Assembly: GCF_001280085.1 (NCBI RefSeq)
Contig: NZ_LGED01000209.1
Location: forward strand, 1-64,000
Reading direction: 5' to 3'
DNA: 64,000 nucleotides
DNA from: Saccharothrix sp. NRRL B-16348
GTDB lineage: Bacteria > Actinomycetota > Actinomycetes > Mycobacteriales > Pseudonocardiaceae
Position numbers and translations under genes: made by a program. This document shows, one piece after another, positions 35,948 to 44,285 of this stretch (position 1 is the stretch's first letter; every line of letters begins with the position of its first letter). The notes under the pieces are model-generated. The model saw only the letters and a list, made by a program, of their open reading frames with translations. It searched no databases and had not been told where the DNA came from.

Positions 35948-36871
35948 TCAGAGGGAGATGCCGCGCTCGCCCAGCCAGCCGACGGGGTCGATCTTCTGCG
36001 AGCCGTTGATCCACACCTCGAAGTGCAGGTGGGGGCCGGTGGACTGGCCGCGGTTGCCCATGGTGGCGATCTGCTGGCCCGCGTGGACCTGCTGACCGGC
36101 CGACACGAGCGTCTCGTTGACGTGGCCGTAGATGGTGATCGTGCCGTCGTTGTGCTGCACGCGCACCCACAGGCCGAAGCCGGACGCGGGGCCCGCCTCG
36201 ACGACGACGCCGTCCATCGCGGACAGGATCGGGGTGCCGATGGAGTTCGCGATGTCCACGCCGTAGTGCGTCGTGCCCCAACGGGCGCCGAAGCCGGACG
36301 TGAACGAGCCCTCGGCGGGCTTGGCGACCGTCGGACGCCTGGCCGCCGCCGCGGCGGCCTCCTCGGCGGCCTTCTGCTCGGCGACGCGGGCCTGCTCCGC
36401 GGCGATCCGGGCGTTCTCGGCGTCGATGCGGGCCTGCTCCGCCGCCGCGGCGTCCTGCTGCCGCTTCAGCTCGGCCTGCCGGGCCGCGTAGCCCTCGGAC
36501 GCGTGGCGGATCGCCTGGTCGACGTGCTGCCGGGCGAAGAGCCCTTCGGAGCGCATCAGCTTGGCCGCTTCGAGCGCGGGCTCGACGGCGTGCACCGTGC
36601 GGACGTCGGCTTGTCGGGGCGCCGAGCTGTGGACGAGCGCCGCGGCGAGGTCGGAGCTGGCGCCGACCGGGAGGAACCGGGTGTCGCCTGCGTCGAACCC
36701 GCCGCCGGCGGCGCCCACGCCGGTGGCGAGGGCGCCTGCCGCGACCACTACGGCCGCGACGCGGCCGCTGACGGGTTTCCGATCGCACTCAGCGCGATGG
36801 GAGCGGTTGCGGGACGGGGTGCGGGGCGCGAGGAACGCGCGTCGACCGTCCGCTTTCGTGTGCCGTGCCAA
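35948..36871 (-). CDS. Secreted M23 family metallopeptidase (peptidoglycan hydrolase)
   Basis: A 307-residue envelope protein. A basic N-terminus and membrane segment (about 38-56) precede a long Ala/Glu-rich coiled coil (about 105-175) and a LytM/M23 domain (about 185-295). Zinc ligands are seen in HYGVDIAN (His and Asp) and HLHFEVW (HxH). This layout is typical of actinobacterial endopeptidases that open peptide crosslinks, often activated by partners. TTG 36871 has AGGAAGG seven bases upstream; the homology supports a start at LARHTK. The folded leader at 36911-36970 may control it. Confidence 0.92.
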   Translation of the reverse strand: MARHTKADGRRAFLAPRTPSRNRSHRAECDRKPVSGRVAAVVVAAGALATGVGAAGGGFDAGDTRFLPVGASSDLAAALVHSSAPRQADVRTVHAVEPALEAAKLMRSEGLFARQHVDQAIRHASEGYAARQAELKRQQDAAAAEQARIDAENARIAAEQARVAEQKAAEEAAAAAARRPTVAKPAEGSFTSGFGARWGTTHYGVDIANSIGTPILSAMDGVVVEAGPASGFGLWVRVQHNDGTITIYGHVNETLVSAGQQVHAGQQIATMGNRGQSTGPHLHFEVWINGSQKIDPVGWLGERGISL

Positions 36872-36910
36872 GGTAGTGCCTTCCTGCATCGGGGAGCACG
36901 GCCCGGTCAC

Positions 36911-36970
36911 AGGGACACCTGGCGGGGGATCCAGGCTGGCGCCGCTTTCGGGGAGCGACGCCGTGTCCCT
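36911..36970 (-). promoter_or_regulatory. Three-way-junction leader RNA of the M23 gene
   Basis: Minus strand: P1 AGGGACAC/GTGTCCCT closes a junction with P2 of nine pairs (36938-36946 with 36954-36962, one wobble) and P3 CCTGG/CCAGG (36918-36922 with 36931-36935). It ends about 40 bases before the start codon. Actinobacterial M23 and Rpf genes often carry c-di-AMP riboswitches, but the conserved blocks of that class are not seen here. Bases 36971-37180 contain repeats at 36974-37019 and a hairpin, and no gene. Confidence 0.45.
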
Positions 36971-36973
36971 ATG

Positions 36974-37019
36974 GTGACCGAACCGTGACATGCGGCGGGG
37001 ACCGTAACCCGATGTAACA
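36974..37019. promoter_or_regulatory. Candidate MtrA-like direct repeats
   Basis: GTGACC-N5-GTGACA (36974-36990) and GTAACC-N4-GTAACA (37004-37019). Direct GTAAC-type repeats are reported for MtrA, the response regulator of cell-wall hydrolase genes in actinobacteria. Position is 100-150 bases upstream of the M23 start. Assignment is inference. Confidence 0.3.
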
Positions 37020-37036
37020 AGAAAGGGCAAGCCTCG

Positions 37037-37057
37037 GCACTACGACTAGTGCTTTTT
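37037..37057. terminator. Hairpin with T tract between PBP and M23 genes
   Basis: GCACTA-CGAC-TAGTGC followed by TTTTT on the plus strand. The T tract points to plus-strand termination, but no plus-strand gene is near; on the minus strand it lies 124 bases after the PBP stop. It could end the PBP message or an antisense transcript. Confidence 0.45.
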
Positions 37058-37180
37058 GGTGACACACCCCACTGATCGTCACTCAGCGTGTTCGAGTAAC
37101 CGTAAGTTCCGTATCTGGTCGTTATAAAACCCCAGGTCAGACGCAACTTTGGGCGTGACGTAACCCGTGACGAAGGTCGA

Positions 37181-39295
37181 CTACCGGTAGCGCGGGTCGA
37201 CCGGCGGCAGGGGCGCCGGCGGCTTGCCCTCGTGGATCACCCGCATGGCGTTGAACCACGTCGGCGCAGCCACCTGACCACCGTAAACGCCGCCCGAGCC
37301 GTTGTTGCCGCACAGCCTCGGCGGGGTGCCGTGGCAGATCACCTGCGGCGCCACCCCATCGGTGAACGTCATGACCGCTCCGGCGAACTGCGGAGTGGCG
37401 CCGATGAACGCCACCGACCAGTGGTTCTCGGTGGTGCCGGTCTTGCCGATCATCGGCCGGTTCCAGCCGGACGCCGCGCCCGCCGCCGTGCCGCCGGGCT
37501 TGATGTCCGCGCTCATGCCGACGGCCAGCGCGTTCGCCACCTCGGGCGCGACGGCCTGGTCGCACGGCGCTTCCTTCAACGGCACCGGCCGACCGTTGCG
37601 GTCGACGACCTTCTCCACCGGCGTCGGCGGGCACCACTTGCCGCCGCTCACGATCGTCGCCGCGACGTTCGACAGCTCCAACACGCTGGTCGGGCCCGCG
37701 CCGAGGGTGAACGAGCCGCTGTTGTCCCGCTTGTAGACGTCGCCCTGGGACGGGCCGTTGGAGCCGTCGGCCTTGAGCGGGTTGCCCTCGTTGTTGACGC
37801 CCTGCATCGACTCGCGCAGCCCCAGCCGGTAGGCCATGTCGACCACGTTGTTCAGCCCGGCCTTCTCCTCCAGGATGATGAACGCGGTGTTCGGCGACTG
37901 GGCCAACGCCTCGGTCAAGGTCATCTTGTCCTTGTAGTCGCCCGCGTTCTTGACCGTGTAGGGCTTGTTGCCGTCCTTGTAGACCTTCGACGTGTAGGTC
38001 TTCGGCACGTCGATCTGCTGGTCGATGCGCGCGACGCCGCGCTCCAGCGCCGACGCGGCGGTGAACACCTTGTAGATCGAGCCCGCGCCGAACTTGGTCA
38101 CCTCGGCGGGGATGGAGTAGGCGCTCTGCCCGGCGTCGGCGTTGTTGCCGAAGTCGCGGTTGGCGGCCAGCGCGCGCACCCGGTGCTTGTCCGTGCCCGG
38201 TTCGACCACGGCCATCGCGTTGGCGATGCCCGGCTGGGTCTTGGGCACCTGCGCCATGGCCGCGTCCTTGGCCGCGCGGGTGGCGACCGGGTCCATCGTG
38301 GTGGTGATCGTGTACCCGCCGCGCAGCAGCTCGTCGGTCGGGAGGCCGGCCTTCTCCAGGTAGTCGATCAGGTAGCGGCAGAAGAAGCCGTAGACCGGGC
38401 CGTCGCCCGCGCCGACGCAGCCGTTGGGCAGCAGCTTCAGGTCGGGCACGACGCCGATGTCGGTCGCCTTGTACTCGGCGGCCTTCTCCTCGGCGACCCG
38501 CGCGTCGGGGCCGAACGCGCCGTTGTCCCGCATCCGGTCGATCACGGTGTTGCGGCGCTTGATCGCGGCGTCCACGTCGGAGCCCGGGTTGAGCCTGCTC
38601 GGCTCGTTGACCAGACCGGCGAGCATCGCGGCCTGCGGCACGGTCAGCTTGTCCGGGGTGGTGTCGAAGTAGGTGCGGGCCGCCGCGCCGACGCCGTACG
38701 CGCCGTTGCCGAAGGGGACGACGTTGAGGTAGGCGGTGAGGATCTCGTCCTTGCTCATCTTCTGCTCGAGCTGGGTCGCGATCCGGGCCTCGCTGATCTT
38801 GCGGCCCAGCGTCACCTCGGTCGCCTTCTCGTACGCCTCCTCGGAGCCCTTGCCGACCACGAAGGCGAGGTAGTTCTTCACGTACTGCTGGGTGAGCGTC
38901 GAGGCGCCCTGGGTGGTCTCGCCCTCGACGCCGGCCTTGGCGGCGGCACGGGCGATGCCCTGCCAGTCGACGCCCTTGTGCTCGAAGAACCGCTTGTCCT
39001 CGATCGCGATGATCGCGGCCTTCATGGTGTCCGCGATGCCCTCGGACGGCACGGGCACGCGGTACTGGTCGTAGAGGTAGGCGATCGGCTGGCCGTGCAT
39101 GTCCAGCACGGTGGTCACGAGGGGCAGCTCGGCCTTGGTCAACTCACCGGAGGTCTGGTCCACCGTGTCCGCGGCCCGGTTGGACGCCAGGCCGAGGCCG
39201 CCGACCACCGGGAACAGCACCGCCGCGACGAGCACGCCCGCCATCAGGCACAACCCCACCAACTTGACCAGACCTGTCGCGCGCGCGGCGAACAC
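37181..39295 (-). CDS. Class A penicillin-binding protein (transglycosylase/transpeptidase)
   Basis: A 704-residue bifunctional peptidoglycan synthase. N-terminal membrane helix (about 9-30), GT51 transglycosylase with the catalytic Glu in IAIEDKRFFEHKGVDW and TQGASTLTQQYVKN, then a transpeptidase with active-site Ser-x-x-Lys in GAGSIYKVFTA, SPNTAF (SxN) and KTGTTENHWS. GTG 39295 is preferred over upstream TTG/ATG because it aligns with the paralogue at 47808. The two share the same layout and key motifs. Bases 39296-39720 upstream hold a LexA-like box and no gene. Confidence 0.96.
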   Translation of the reverse strand: MFAARATGLVKLVGLCLMAGVLVAAVLFPVVGGLGLASNRAADTVDQTSGELTKAELPLVTTVLDMHGQPIAYLYDQYRVPVPSEGIADTMKAAIIAIEDKRFFEHKGVDWQGIARAAAKAGVEGETTQGASTLTQQYVKNYLAFVVGKGSEEAYEKATEVTLGRKISEARIATQLEQKMSKDEILTAYLNVVPFGNGAYGVGAAARTYFDTTPDKLTVPQAAMLAGLVNEPSRLNPGSDVDAAIKRRNTVIDRMRDNGAFGPDARVAEEKAAEYKATDIGVVPDLKLLPNGCVGAGDGPVYGFFCRYLIDYLEKAGLPTDELLRGGYTITTTMDPVATRAAKDAAMAQVPKTQPGIANAMAVVEPGTDKHRVRALAANRDFGNNADAGQSAYSIPAEVTKFGAGSIYKVFTAASALERGVARIDQQIDVPKTYTSKVYKDGNKPYTVKNAGDYKDKMTLTEALAQSPNTAFIILEEKAGLNNVVDMAYRLGLRESMQGVNNEGNPLKADGSNGPSQGDVYKRDNSGSFTLGAGPTSVLELSNVAATIVSGGKWCPPTPVEKVVDRNGRPVPLKEAPCDQAVAPEVANALAVGMSADIKPGGTAAGAASGWNRPMIGKTGTTENHWSVAFIGATPQFAGAVMTFTDGVAPQVICHGTPPRLCGNNGSGGVYGGQVAAPTWFNAMRVIHEGKPPAPLPPVDPRYR

Positions 39296-39571
39296 TGAAC
39301 CAGCAACCCCTTCCACAACCCGCGGGAACCCCCACTGACTAAGTCGCACGAAGAGCACCGCGGGTTGCTCCGCGAGGAGCAGAAGTTTCGGCGCGATCTT
39401 CGACGACGCTCGTCGAAGTTACTCCTGCCCACCGGAGACCGTGGTCAAACCCCGCTGGGCCGGACGGAGGACGCCGCCAGGCACGGGAGGGTGATCAGCC
39501 TCACGCCAGGCGGGCGGCCCGCACGCCCCCTCGGCACGGGGTCCGATCGGTACGGCGACACGATCAAATGA

Positions 39572-39587
39572 TCGAACACGTGTTCGT
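39572..39587. promoter_or_regulatory. LexA/SOS-box-like palindrome
   Basis: TCGAAC-ACGT-GTTCGT matches the actinobacterial LexA box TCGAAC-N4-GTTCGA at all but the last base, and contains a perfect 14-base palindrome (39573-39586). It lies 277 bases upstream of the class A PBP and downstream of pfkB, and no divergent gene was seen, so its target is uncertain. Confidence 0.4.
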
Positions 39588-39653
39588 CGCCGGCAAGATC
39601 ACGATCGGGTGGTCTCGGCGAGCGCTCCGGCGTGTCGGCGACGGCCAAGGGCG

Positions 39654-39728
39654 GCGATCAACCCAGGCACGACCAAACCCGGCGGTGATCAGCCTGGGCG
39701 GCGATCAGTCCCAGCGGCGATCAGCTCG
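39654..39728. repeat. Short GGCGATCA-type tandem repeats after pfkB
   Basis: Variants of GGCGGTGATCAGC recur about every 16 bases (near 39654, 39681, 39697 and 39713), the last including the stop codon of the PfkB gene. A related copy occurs near 39488. They look like slipped duplication of the gene end. Confidence 0.45.
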
Positions 39729-40845
39729 ACGCGCGCAGCCGGATCGTCGCGCTGGCCCGCCGGACCTCGACCCCCGTGTGGTTCGGCACCACGTCCTCCA
39801 GGAACCCGTACCCCTTCAGCTCCTCGTCCGGCCGCCGCGACACCGTCCGCCACCACGTGGCGATGTCCACCCACCCCGGCGCCGACAGCGAGCCCCCGAA
39901 GTGCTGCACCGACAGCGCGGCGCACAGGTTCGCGAACCGCACCCGGTCCGCCAGCGGCCAGCCGGACAGCGTCCCGAGCACGAACCCGGCGCCGAACACG
40001 TCGCCCGCGCCGGTCGAGTCCAGCGGCGCGACGTTCAGCCCCGGCACGTCCACCACCTCGCCCGTGGACGAGTCGACCGCCACCGCGCCGCCACCGCCCC
40101 GCGTCACCACCACCACGGGCACGTGCTCGGCCAACGCCATCGCGGCGCGCTCAGGCGTGTCGCACCGCGTGTACCGCTGGGCCTCGGCGTCGTTGGGCAG
40201 GAACACGTCGTACTGCTCCAGCCGCCGCAGCAGCTCGGGCGCCCACAGCTCGGTCCGGTCCCACCCGATGTCGGCGAACAGCAGCGCCCCCTGCGCCTTC
40301 GCCTGCGTCACCCACCGCTCGTCCTCGGCGCCCACGTGCACGAAGCACGCCCGCGTCGGGGGCGGTGGGTTGAGGATCTCGTCGGCCGACACGGGCGGCC
40401 GGTGGCCGTGCGTCACCATCGACCGGTCGCGGTCCATCGCCATGGAGACGGTCACCGGCGAGTGCCAGCCGTAGTACCGGCGGCAGTAGGTGAGGTCGAC
40501 GCCCTCCTGCTCGGCCAGGACCTCCCAGCAGAAGTCGCCGTAGACGTCCTCGCCGAACGCGGCGGACAGCGCGGTCCGCAGTTGCAGCCTGCTCAGCGCC
40601 ACGGCGAGGTTGGCGATCCCACCGGGGCACGAGCCGAGCCCCTCGGCCCAGACCTCCGTGCCCGGCGCGGGCGGCCGGGGCAGTCCGGTGAAGATGATGT
40701 CCAGGAACACGGTCCCGGACAGCAGCACGTCGAACGCCGGCGCGGACCCCGGTCCGGGTGCGGGCGACGGTGCCGGAGCCGGGTCCGACGGAGCCTGGTC
40801 CGACGGCGGCACGAGCGGAGGCACGAGCGGAGGCGTGGCGGCCAT
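39721..40845 (-). CDS. PfkB family carbohydrate kinase
   Basis: A 374-residue ribokinase-superfamily enzyme that phosphorylates a sugar or nucleoside. A Pro/Ala/Ser-rich N-terminal stretch (1-38) precedes the fold (FDVLLSGTVFLDIIF). GGIANLAVALSRL near 72 is the N-terminal PfkB signature and DSTGAGDVFGAGFVLG near 292 carries the catalytic Asp and anion hole. The substrate cannot be called. ATG 40845 is 22 bases after the sigD stop, so it is probably the second gene of a sigD operon, which is unusual for a kinase of this type. Confidence 0.92.
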   Translation of the reverse strand: MAATPPLVPPLVPPSDQAPSDPAPAPSPAPGPGSAPAFDVLLSGTVFLDIIFTGLPRPPAPGTEVWAEGLGSCPGGIANLAVALSRLQLRTALSAAFGEDVYGDFCWEVLAEQEGVDLTYCRRYYGWHSPVTVSMAMDRDRSMVTHGHRPPVSADEILNPPPPTRACFVHVGAEDERWVTQAKAQGALLFADIGWDRTELWAPELLRRLEQYDVFLPNDAEAQRYTRCDTPERAAMALAEHVPVVVVTRGGGGAVAVDSSTGEVVDVPGLNVAPLDSTGAGDVFGAGFVLGTLSGWPLADRVRFANLCAALSVQHFGGSLSAPGWVDIATWWRTVSRRPDEELKGYGFLEDVVPNHTGVEVRRASATIRLRASS

Positions 40846-40867
40846 GTCCCAACGATGCCAGTCCGCG

Positions 40868-41566
40868 TCAGCCGTTGACAGCCGCGAACATCTCTCGCAT
40901 TCGGGCCAGCGCACGGTGCTGCGCGACCCGAACGGCGCCCGCGGTCGAGCCGACGGCCGCCGCCGTCTCCTCCGCCGACAGCCCCACCGCGACCCTGAGC
41001 ACCAGGATCTCGCGCTGCCGGTCCGGCAGCTTCTGCAGCAGCTGCGTGATGTGCCCGATCAGCTCCCCGGTCATGGCCCGCTGCTCCGGACCGTCCTCCA
41101 GGGTCGGCGTGTCGGGCAGCTCGGGCACGACCTCGGCCCGGCTGCGCACCGCGCGTCTTCGCGCGTCGGCCACCTTGTGCGCGGCGATCCCGTACACGAA
41201 GGCCAGGAACGAGCCCGGCTCGTAGTGGTACTTGCCGAGCGCCGACACCACGGCCAGGCACACCTCCTGGGCGATGTCCTCGGCCGAGACGAGCGTGCGC
41301 TCCCTCGACCCCACCCTGGCCCGGCAGTAGCGCAGCACCAGCGGCTGGATGCGCGCCAGGAGCTGGCCGATCGCGCGCGGGTCCCCGACCAGCGCCTCGT
41401 CGACCAGTTCGGACAGCTCGGCCTCGGCCAGCCACTGGGCGGTCACCGGTCGCCTGCCTTCGCCGACGACCAGCCTGACCTCCGGACGACCGGGCACGTC
41501 TGCGGCGTAGCGGACCGCGCCGACCCCCACCTCGACGTCGGTTCGCACGGATGCGTGCTGCACCAT
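40868..41566 (-). CDS. sigD: RNA polymerase sigma factor SigD
   Basis: A 232-residue ECF-like sigma-70 factor that closely matches mycobacterial SigD/Streptomyces ShbA: LVLRYCRARVGSRE, SAEDIAQEVCLAVVSAL (region 2), FLAFVYGIAAHKVADA, and LPDRQREILVLRVAVGLSAEE with GSTAGAVRVAQHRAL (region 4). In Streptomyces ShbA drives the principal sigma gene; in mycobacteria SigD affects stationary-phase genes. An N-terminal extension of about 50 residues is present. ATG 41566 has GAGGAGG nine bases upstream. No anti-sigma gene like rsdA follows; the next gene is pfkB. Confidence 0.94.
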   Translation of the reverse strand: MVQHASVRTDVEVGVGAVRYAADVPGRPEVRLVVGEGRRPVTAQWLAEAELSELVDEALVGDPRAIGQLLARIQPLVLRYCRARVGSRERTLVSAEDIAQEVCLAVVSALGKYHYEPGSFLAFVYGIAAHKVADARRRAVRSRAEVVPELPDTPTLEDGPEQRAMTGELIGHITQLLQKLPDRQREILVLRVAVGLSAEETAAAVGSTAGAVRVAQHRALARMREMFAAVNG

Positions 41567-41744
41567 CCGGCGACCTCCTCACCCTTTGACGAACCTCCGG
41601 CCATCCCGGCTCACTGATGAGGAGCACGCAGCGGGGCTCCTGATACCGGACACGCCAAAGCTGACCACGATCCGACGCAGCGTGGTCGTGACAGCACCCG
41701 GCTGTGACGGCGAAACGAGCCGTTCGGCGCAGTGGGAACGCCCT

Positions 41745-42992
41745 CTACTTGGCCGCGGCGAACTGGTGGACACCCAGATGGCCCACCCGGAACCCCGCTT
41801 CGGAGTAAGCCAGGTAGAACTCCCACATGCGCCGGAACGTGTCGTCGAAGCCGAGCGAGGCGACCTCGTCCCACCGGGACAGGAACCGCTCCCGCCAGCG
41901 GCGCAGGGTCTCGGCGTAGTCGCGGCCGAACTCGCGGCTCGCCACGACCCGCATCGCGGTGTGCTCGCGGACGTTGTCCTCGATCGCCCGGACGGACGGG
42001 ATCAGGCCGCCGGGGAAGATGTACTTGTGCATCCAGGTGTAGCTGGACGCGCTCGCGAGCATCCGGTCGTGCGGCATGGTGATGGCCTGGAGCCCGAACC
42101 GGCCGCCGGGCACCAGCGCCCGGTCGACCGCGGAGAAGTACGCGGGCCAGTACTCGGCGCCCACGGCCTCGATCATCTCGACCGACACCACGGCGTCGTA
42201 CCGGCCGCGTTCCTCCCGGTAGTCGCGCAGGTGCACGGTGACGCGGTCGCCGACGCCGGCCTCCTCCGCCCGCCGCACGGCCAGCGCCCGTTGCTCGGCG
42301 GACAACGTCAGCGAGGTGACGGTGGCCCCGCGCCGCGCCGCCCGGATCGCCAGCGCGCCCCAGCCCGTGCCGATCTCCAGCACCCGGCTGCCCCGGCGCA
42401 CGCCCGCGTAGTCCAGCACGCCGTCGATCTTGCGCAGCTGCGCGTCGGACAGCGTGCCGTCGGAGCCGTCGAACCAGGCCGACGAGTAGGTCATGGTGTC
42501 GTCGAGGAACACCCGGAACAGGTCGTTGGACAGGTCGTAGTGCCGGTGGATGTTCCGCCGCGAGTTGGCCGCGTCGTTGCGGTCGGACACGGGGTGGCGG
42601 CGCTCGACCCAGCGGCGCAGCGGCTGCAACCGCGGCGGGATCAGCGTGGTCAGCTTCGCCGCGAACGCGGAGAGCAGGTCGGCGAGCGCGGTCGACGTCC
42701 AGTCGCCGACCATGTACGCCTCGCCGAACCCGATCTTGACGTCGACGCCGAGCCGGCTGAAGAACGCGTCCGGCCGGTGCACGCGCATGTCCGGCGCGCC
42801 CGGACCGCCCGCGCCGAGCACGTGCCCGCCGGGCAGGACCACGCGCACCGGCAACGTGCGCACCGCCCGCCGGAACAGGGACTCGGCGACCCGAGCGCGC
42901 ACGACCGACCGGGGCGGGCTCCACAGGCCGGGCCAGATCCCCTGGCCGGGGCGGGGCAGGTCGAGGGCACGCCGGGTGGTTCTGGGCATCAT
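41745..42992 (-). CDS. Cyclopropane-fatty-acyl-phospholipid synthase family methyltransferase
   Basis: A 415-residue SAM-dependent enzyme that methylenates or methylates unsaturated lipid acyl chains. The N-terminal lipid-binding half contains FGEAYMVGDWTS; the methyltransferase half has NIHRHYDLSNDLFRVFLDD, motif I VLEIGTGWGALAI near 212, VEMIEAVG and MHKYIFPGG. This is a full-length CFA-type protein. ATG 42992 (one of two adjacent ATGs) has AGGAG six bases before it. Bases 42993-43230 form a divergent control region with the epoxide-hydrolase-like gene. Confidence 0.94.
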   Translation of the reverse strand: MMPRTTRRALDLPRPGQGIWPGLWSPPRSVVRARVAESLFRRAVRTLPVRVVLPGGHVLGAGGPGAPDMRVHRPDAFFSRLGVDVKIGFGEAYMVGDWTSTALADLLSAFAAKLTTLIPPRLQPLRRWVERRHPVSDRNDAANSRRNIHRHYDLSNDLFRVFLDDTMTYSSAWFDGSDGTLSDAQLRKIDGVLDYAGVRRGSRVLEIGTGWGALAIRAARRGATVTSLTLSAEQRALAVRRAEEAGVGDRVTVHLRDYREERGRYDAVVSVEMIEAVGAEYWPAYFSAVDRALVPGGRFGLQAITMPHDRMLASASSYTWMHKYIFPGGLIPSVRAIEDNVREHTAMRVVASREFGRDYAETLRRWRERFLSRWDEVASLGFDDTFRRMWEFYLAYSEAGFRVGHLGVHQFAAAK

Positions 42993-43230
42993 CGGGCACT
43001 CCTGGGACTGCCGGCGCGCGTGTGGCCCACAACGCCGTGGATCGTCAGCGGCCGTCGACGGGTGGTGACGCCCGCCCACGCGTGGCCGGCGCCCTTTCAT
43101 GGTGGCACCGCGGGCGGCTCCGGCAAGCCGGTGCCGGAGCGTCGGCCCGCCGCGACTTCGGCGTGCCGACGCGCGCGAGAATGCGCACCGGAACACGTGC
43201 ACCGGCCGAGGGATGGGACTGAGGATCACC

Positions 43231-44058
43231 GTGATCGAACAGCTGAGCGTGCGGACCGACGAAGGCGACTTCGACGCGATCGCGGCAGGCCCCGAGGACG
43301 GCAGGCCGGTGTTGCTGCTGCACGGCTTCCCGGAGGCCGCCGTCGAGTGGGAGCACCAGGTGGCGGTGCTGGGCCGGGAGGGCTTCCGGGCGGTGGCGTT
43401 CGACCAGCGCGGCTACTCCCCCGGCGTGCGGCCCGAGCGCGCGACCGAGTACGGCGTCGACGCGCTGGTCGGCGACGTGCTGGCGGTGGCGGACTCGTTC
43501 GGCTGGTCGGTGTTCGACCTGGTCGGCCACGACTGGGGCGGCGCGGTGGCCTGGTGGACCGCGTCCGACCACCCCGAACGGCTCCGGAAGCTCGCGGTGG
43601 TGTCCACGCCGCACCCCGGCGCGTTCGCCGAGGCCGTGCGCACCGACGAGGACCAGCACCTGCGGTCCGGCTACATGACCGAGTGGCGCAACAGCAACAC
43701 CGAGAAGCGGATGCTGGACGACGACGGCGCGGCGTTGCGGCAGATGTTCGAGTGGCGGGTGCCGCCGAGCCGGGTGGACGAGTACGTGCGGCGGCTGTCC
43801 GAGCCGGGCGCGCTGACGGCCGCGCTGAACTGGTACCGCGCCGGGCGTCCGGGCGGCAAGGCCGGGAAGGTGTCCGTGCCCACGATGTACGTGTGGAGCA
43901 CGGAGGACGTGGCGTTCGGGTCGACGGCGGCGTTGAGCACGGGCGACTGGGTGACCGGCCCGTACCGGTTCGAGATGCTGGAGGACGTGTCGCACTGGGT
44001 GCCGGAGGAGGCGCCGGAGGCGTTGACGGCACTCCTTTTGGAGCACTTCTCGTCCTGA
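43231..44058 (+). CDS. Alpha/beta hydrolase, epoxide-hydrolase-like
   Basis: A 275-residue hydrolase. The HGFPEAAVEW oxyanion segment (near 33), the nucleophile elbow GHDWGGAV with Asp as nucleophile (near 104), and the His in EDVSHWVPEEAPEA (near 254) match soluble epoxide hydrolases and some dehalogenases. A cap domain lies between. GTG 43231 with GAGGA six bases upstream is preferred over ATG 43213. Possible operon with the LuxR-type, MobA-like and lipoprotein genes that follow on the same strand. Confidence 0.9.
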   Translation: MIEQLSVRTDEGDFDAIAAGPEDGRPVLLLHGFPEAAVEWEHQVAVLGREGFRAVAFDQRGYSPGVRPERATEYGVDALVGDVLAVADSFGWSVFDLVGHDWGGAVAWWTASDHPERLRKLAVVSTPHPGAFAEAVRTDEDQHLRSGYMTEWRNSNTEKRMLDDDGAALRQMFEWRVPPSRVDEYVRRLSEPGALTAALNWYRAGRPGGKAGKVSVPTMYVWSTEDVAFGSTAALSTGDWVTGPYRFEMLEDVSHWVPEEAPEALTALLLEHFSS

Positions 44059-44095
44059 TTGAACCGCTGCCGCGGTGCCGCACGTGTTCTCGCGT

Positions 44096-44281
44096 ATGAC
44101 GGAGTTGACCTACTCGGAGCGCAGGGTCGCGACCCTCGCCGCGTCTGGCCACAGCAACCGGGCGATCGCGATGCGGTTGCACATCACGGTGAGCACCGTG
44201 GAACAGCACCTGACCAGGGTCTACCGCAAGCTGGCGGTGGCCAGCCGGGCCGAGTTGAGGGGGCACCAAGCCCTAGTGTGA
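44096..44281 (+). CDS. Free-standing LuxR-type DNA-binding domain protein
   Basis: A 61-residue protein consisting of little more than a GerE/LuxR helix-turn-helix (LTYSERRVATLAASGHSN, then TVSTVEQHLTRVYRKLAV). No receiver, PAS or LAL module is encoded upstream in frame, so it is either a genuine single-domain regulator or the C-terminal remnant of a larger LuxR-family gene. A GTG at 44075 would add seven residues. The stop is four bases before the MobA-like gene. Confidence 0.7.
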   Translation: MTELTYSERRVATLAASGHSNRAIAMRLHITVSTVEQHLTRVYRKLAVASRAELRGHQALV

Positions 44282-44285
44282 CCGC

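Noticed and set aside
36872..37050. c-di-AMP (ydaO-type) riboswitch before the M23 gene
   Set aside because: Position is right for the class but the conserved blocks around GGGGUGAAUC and the later GCUAACC segment are not present.
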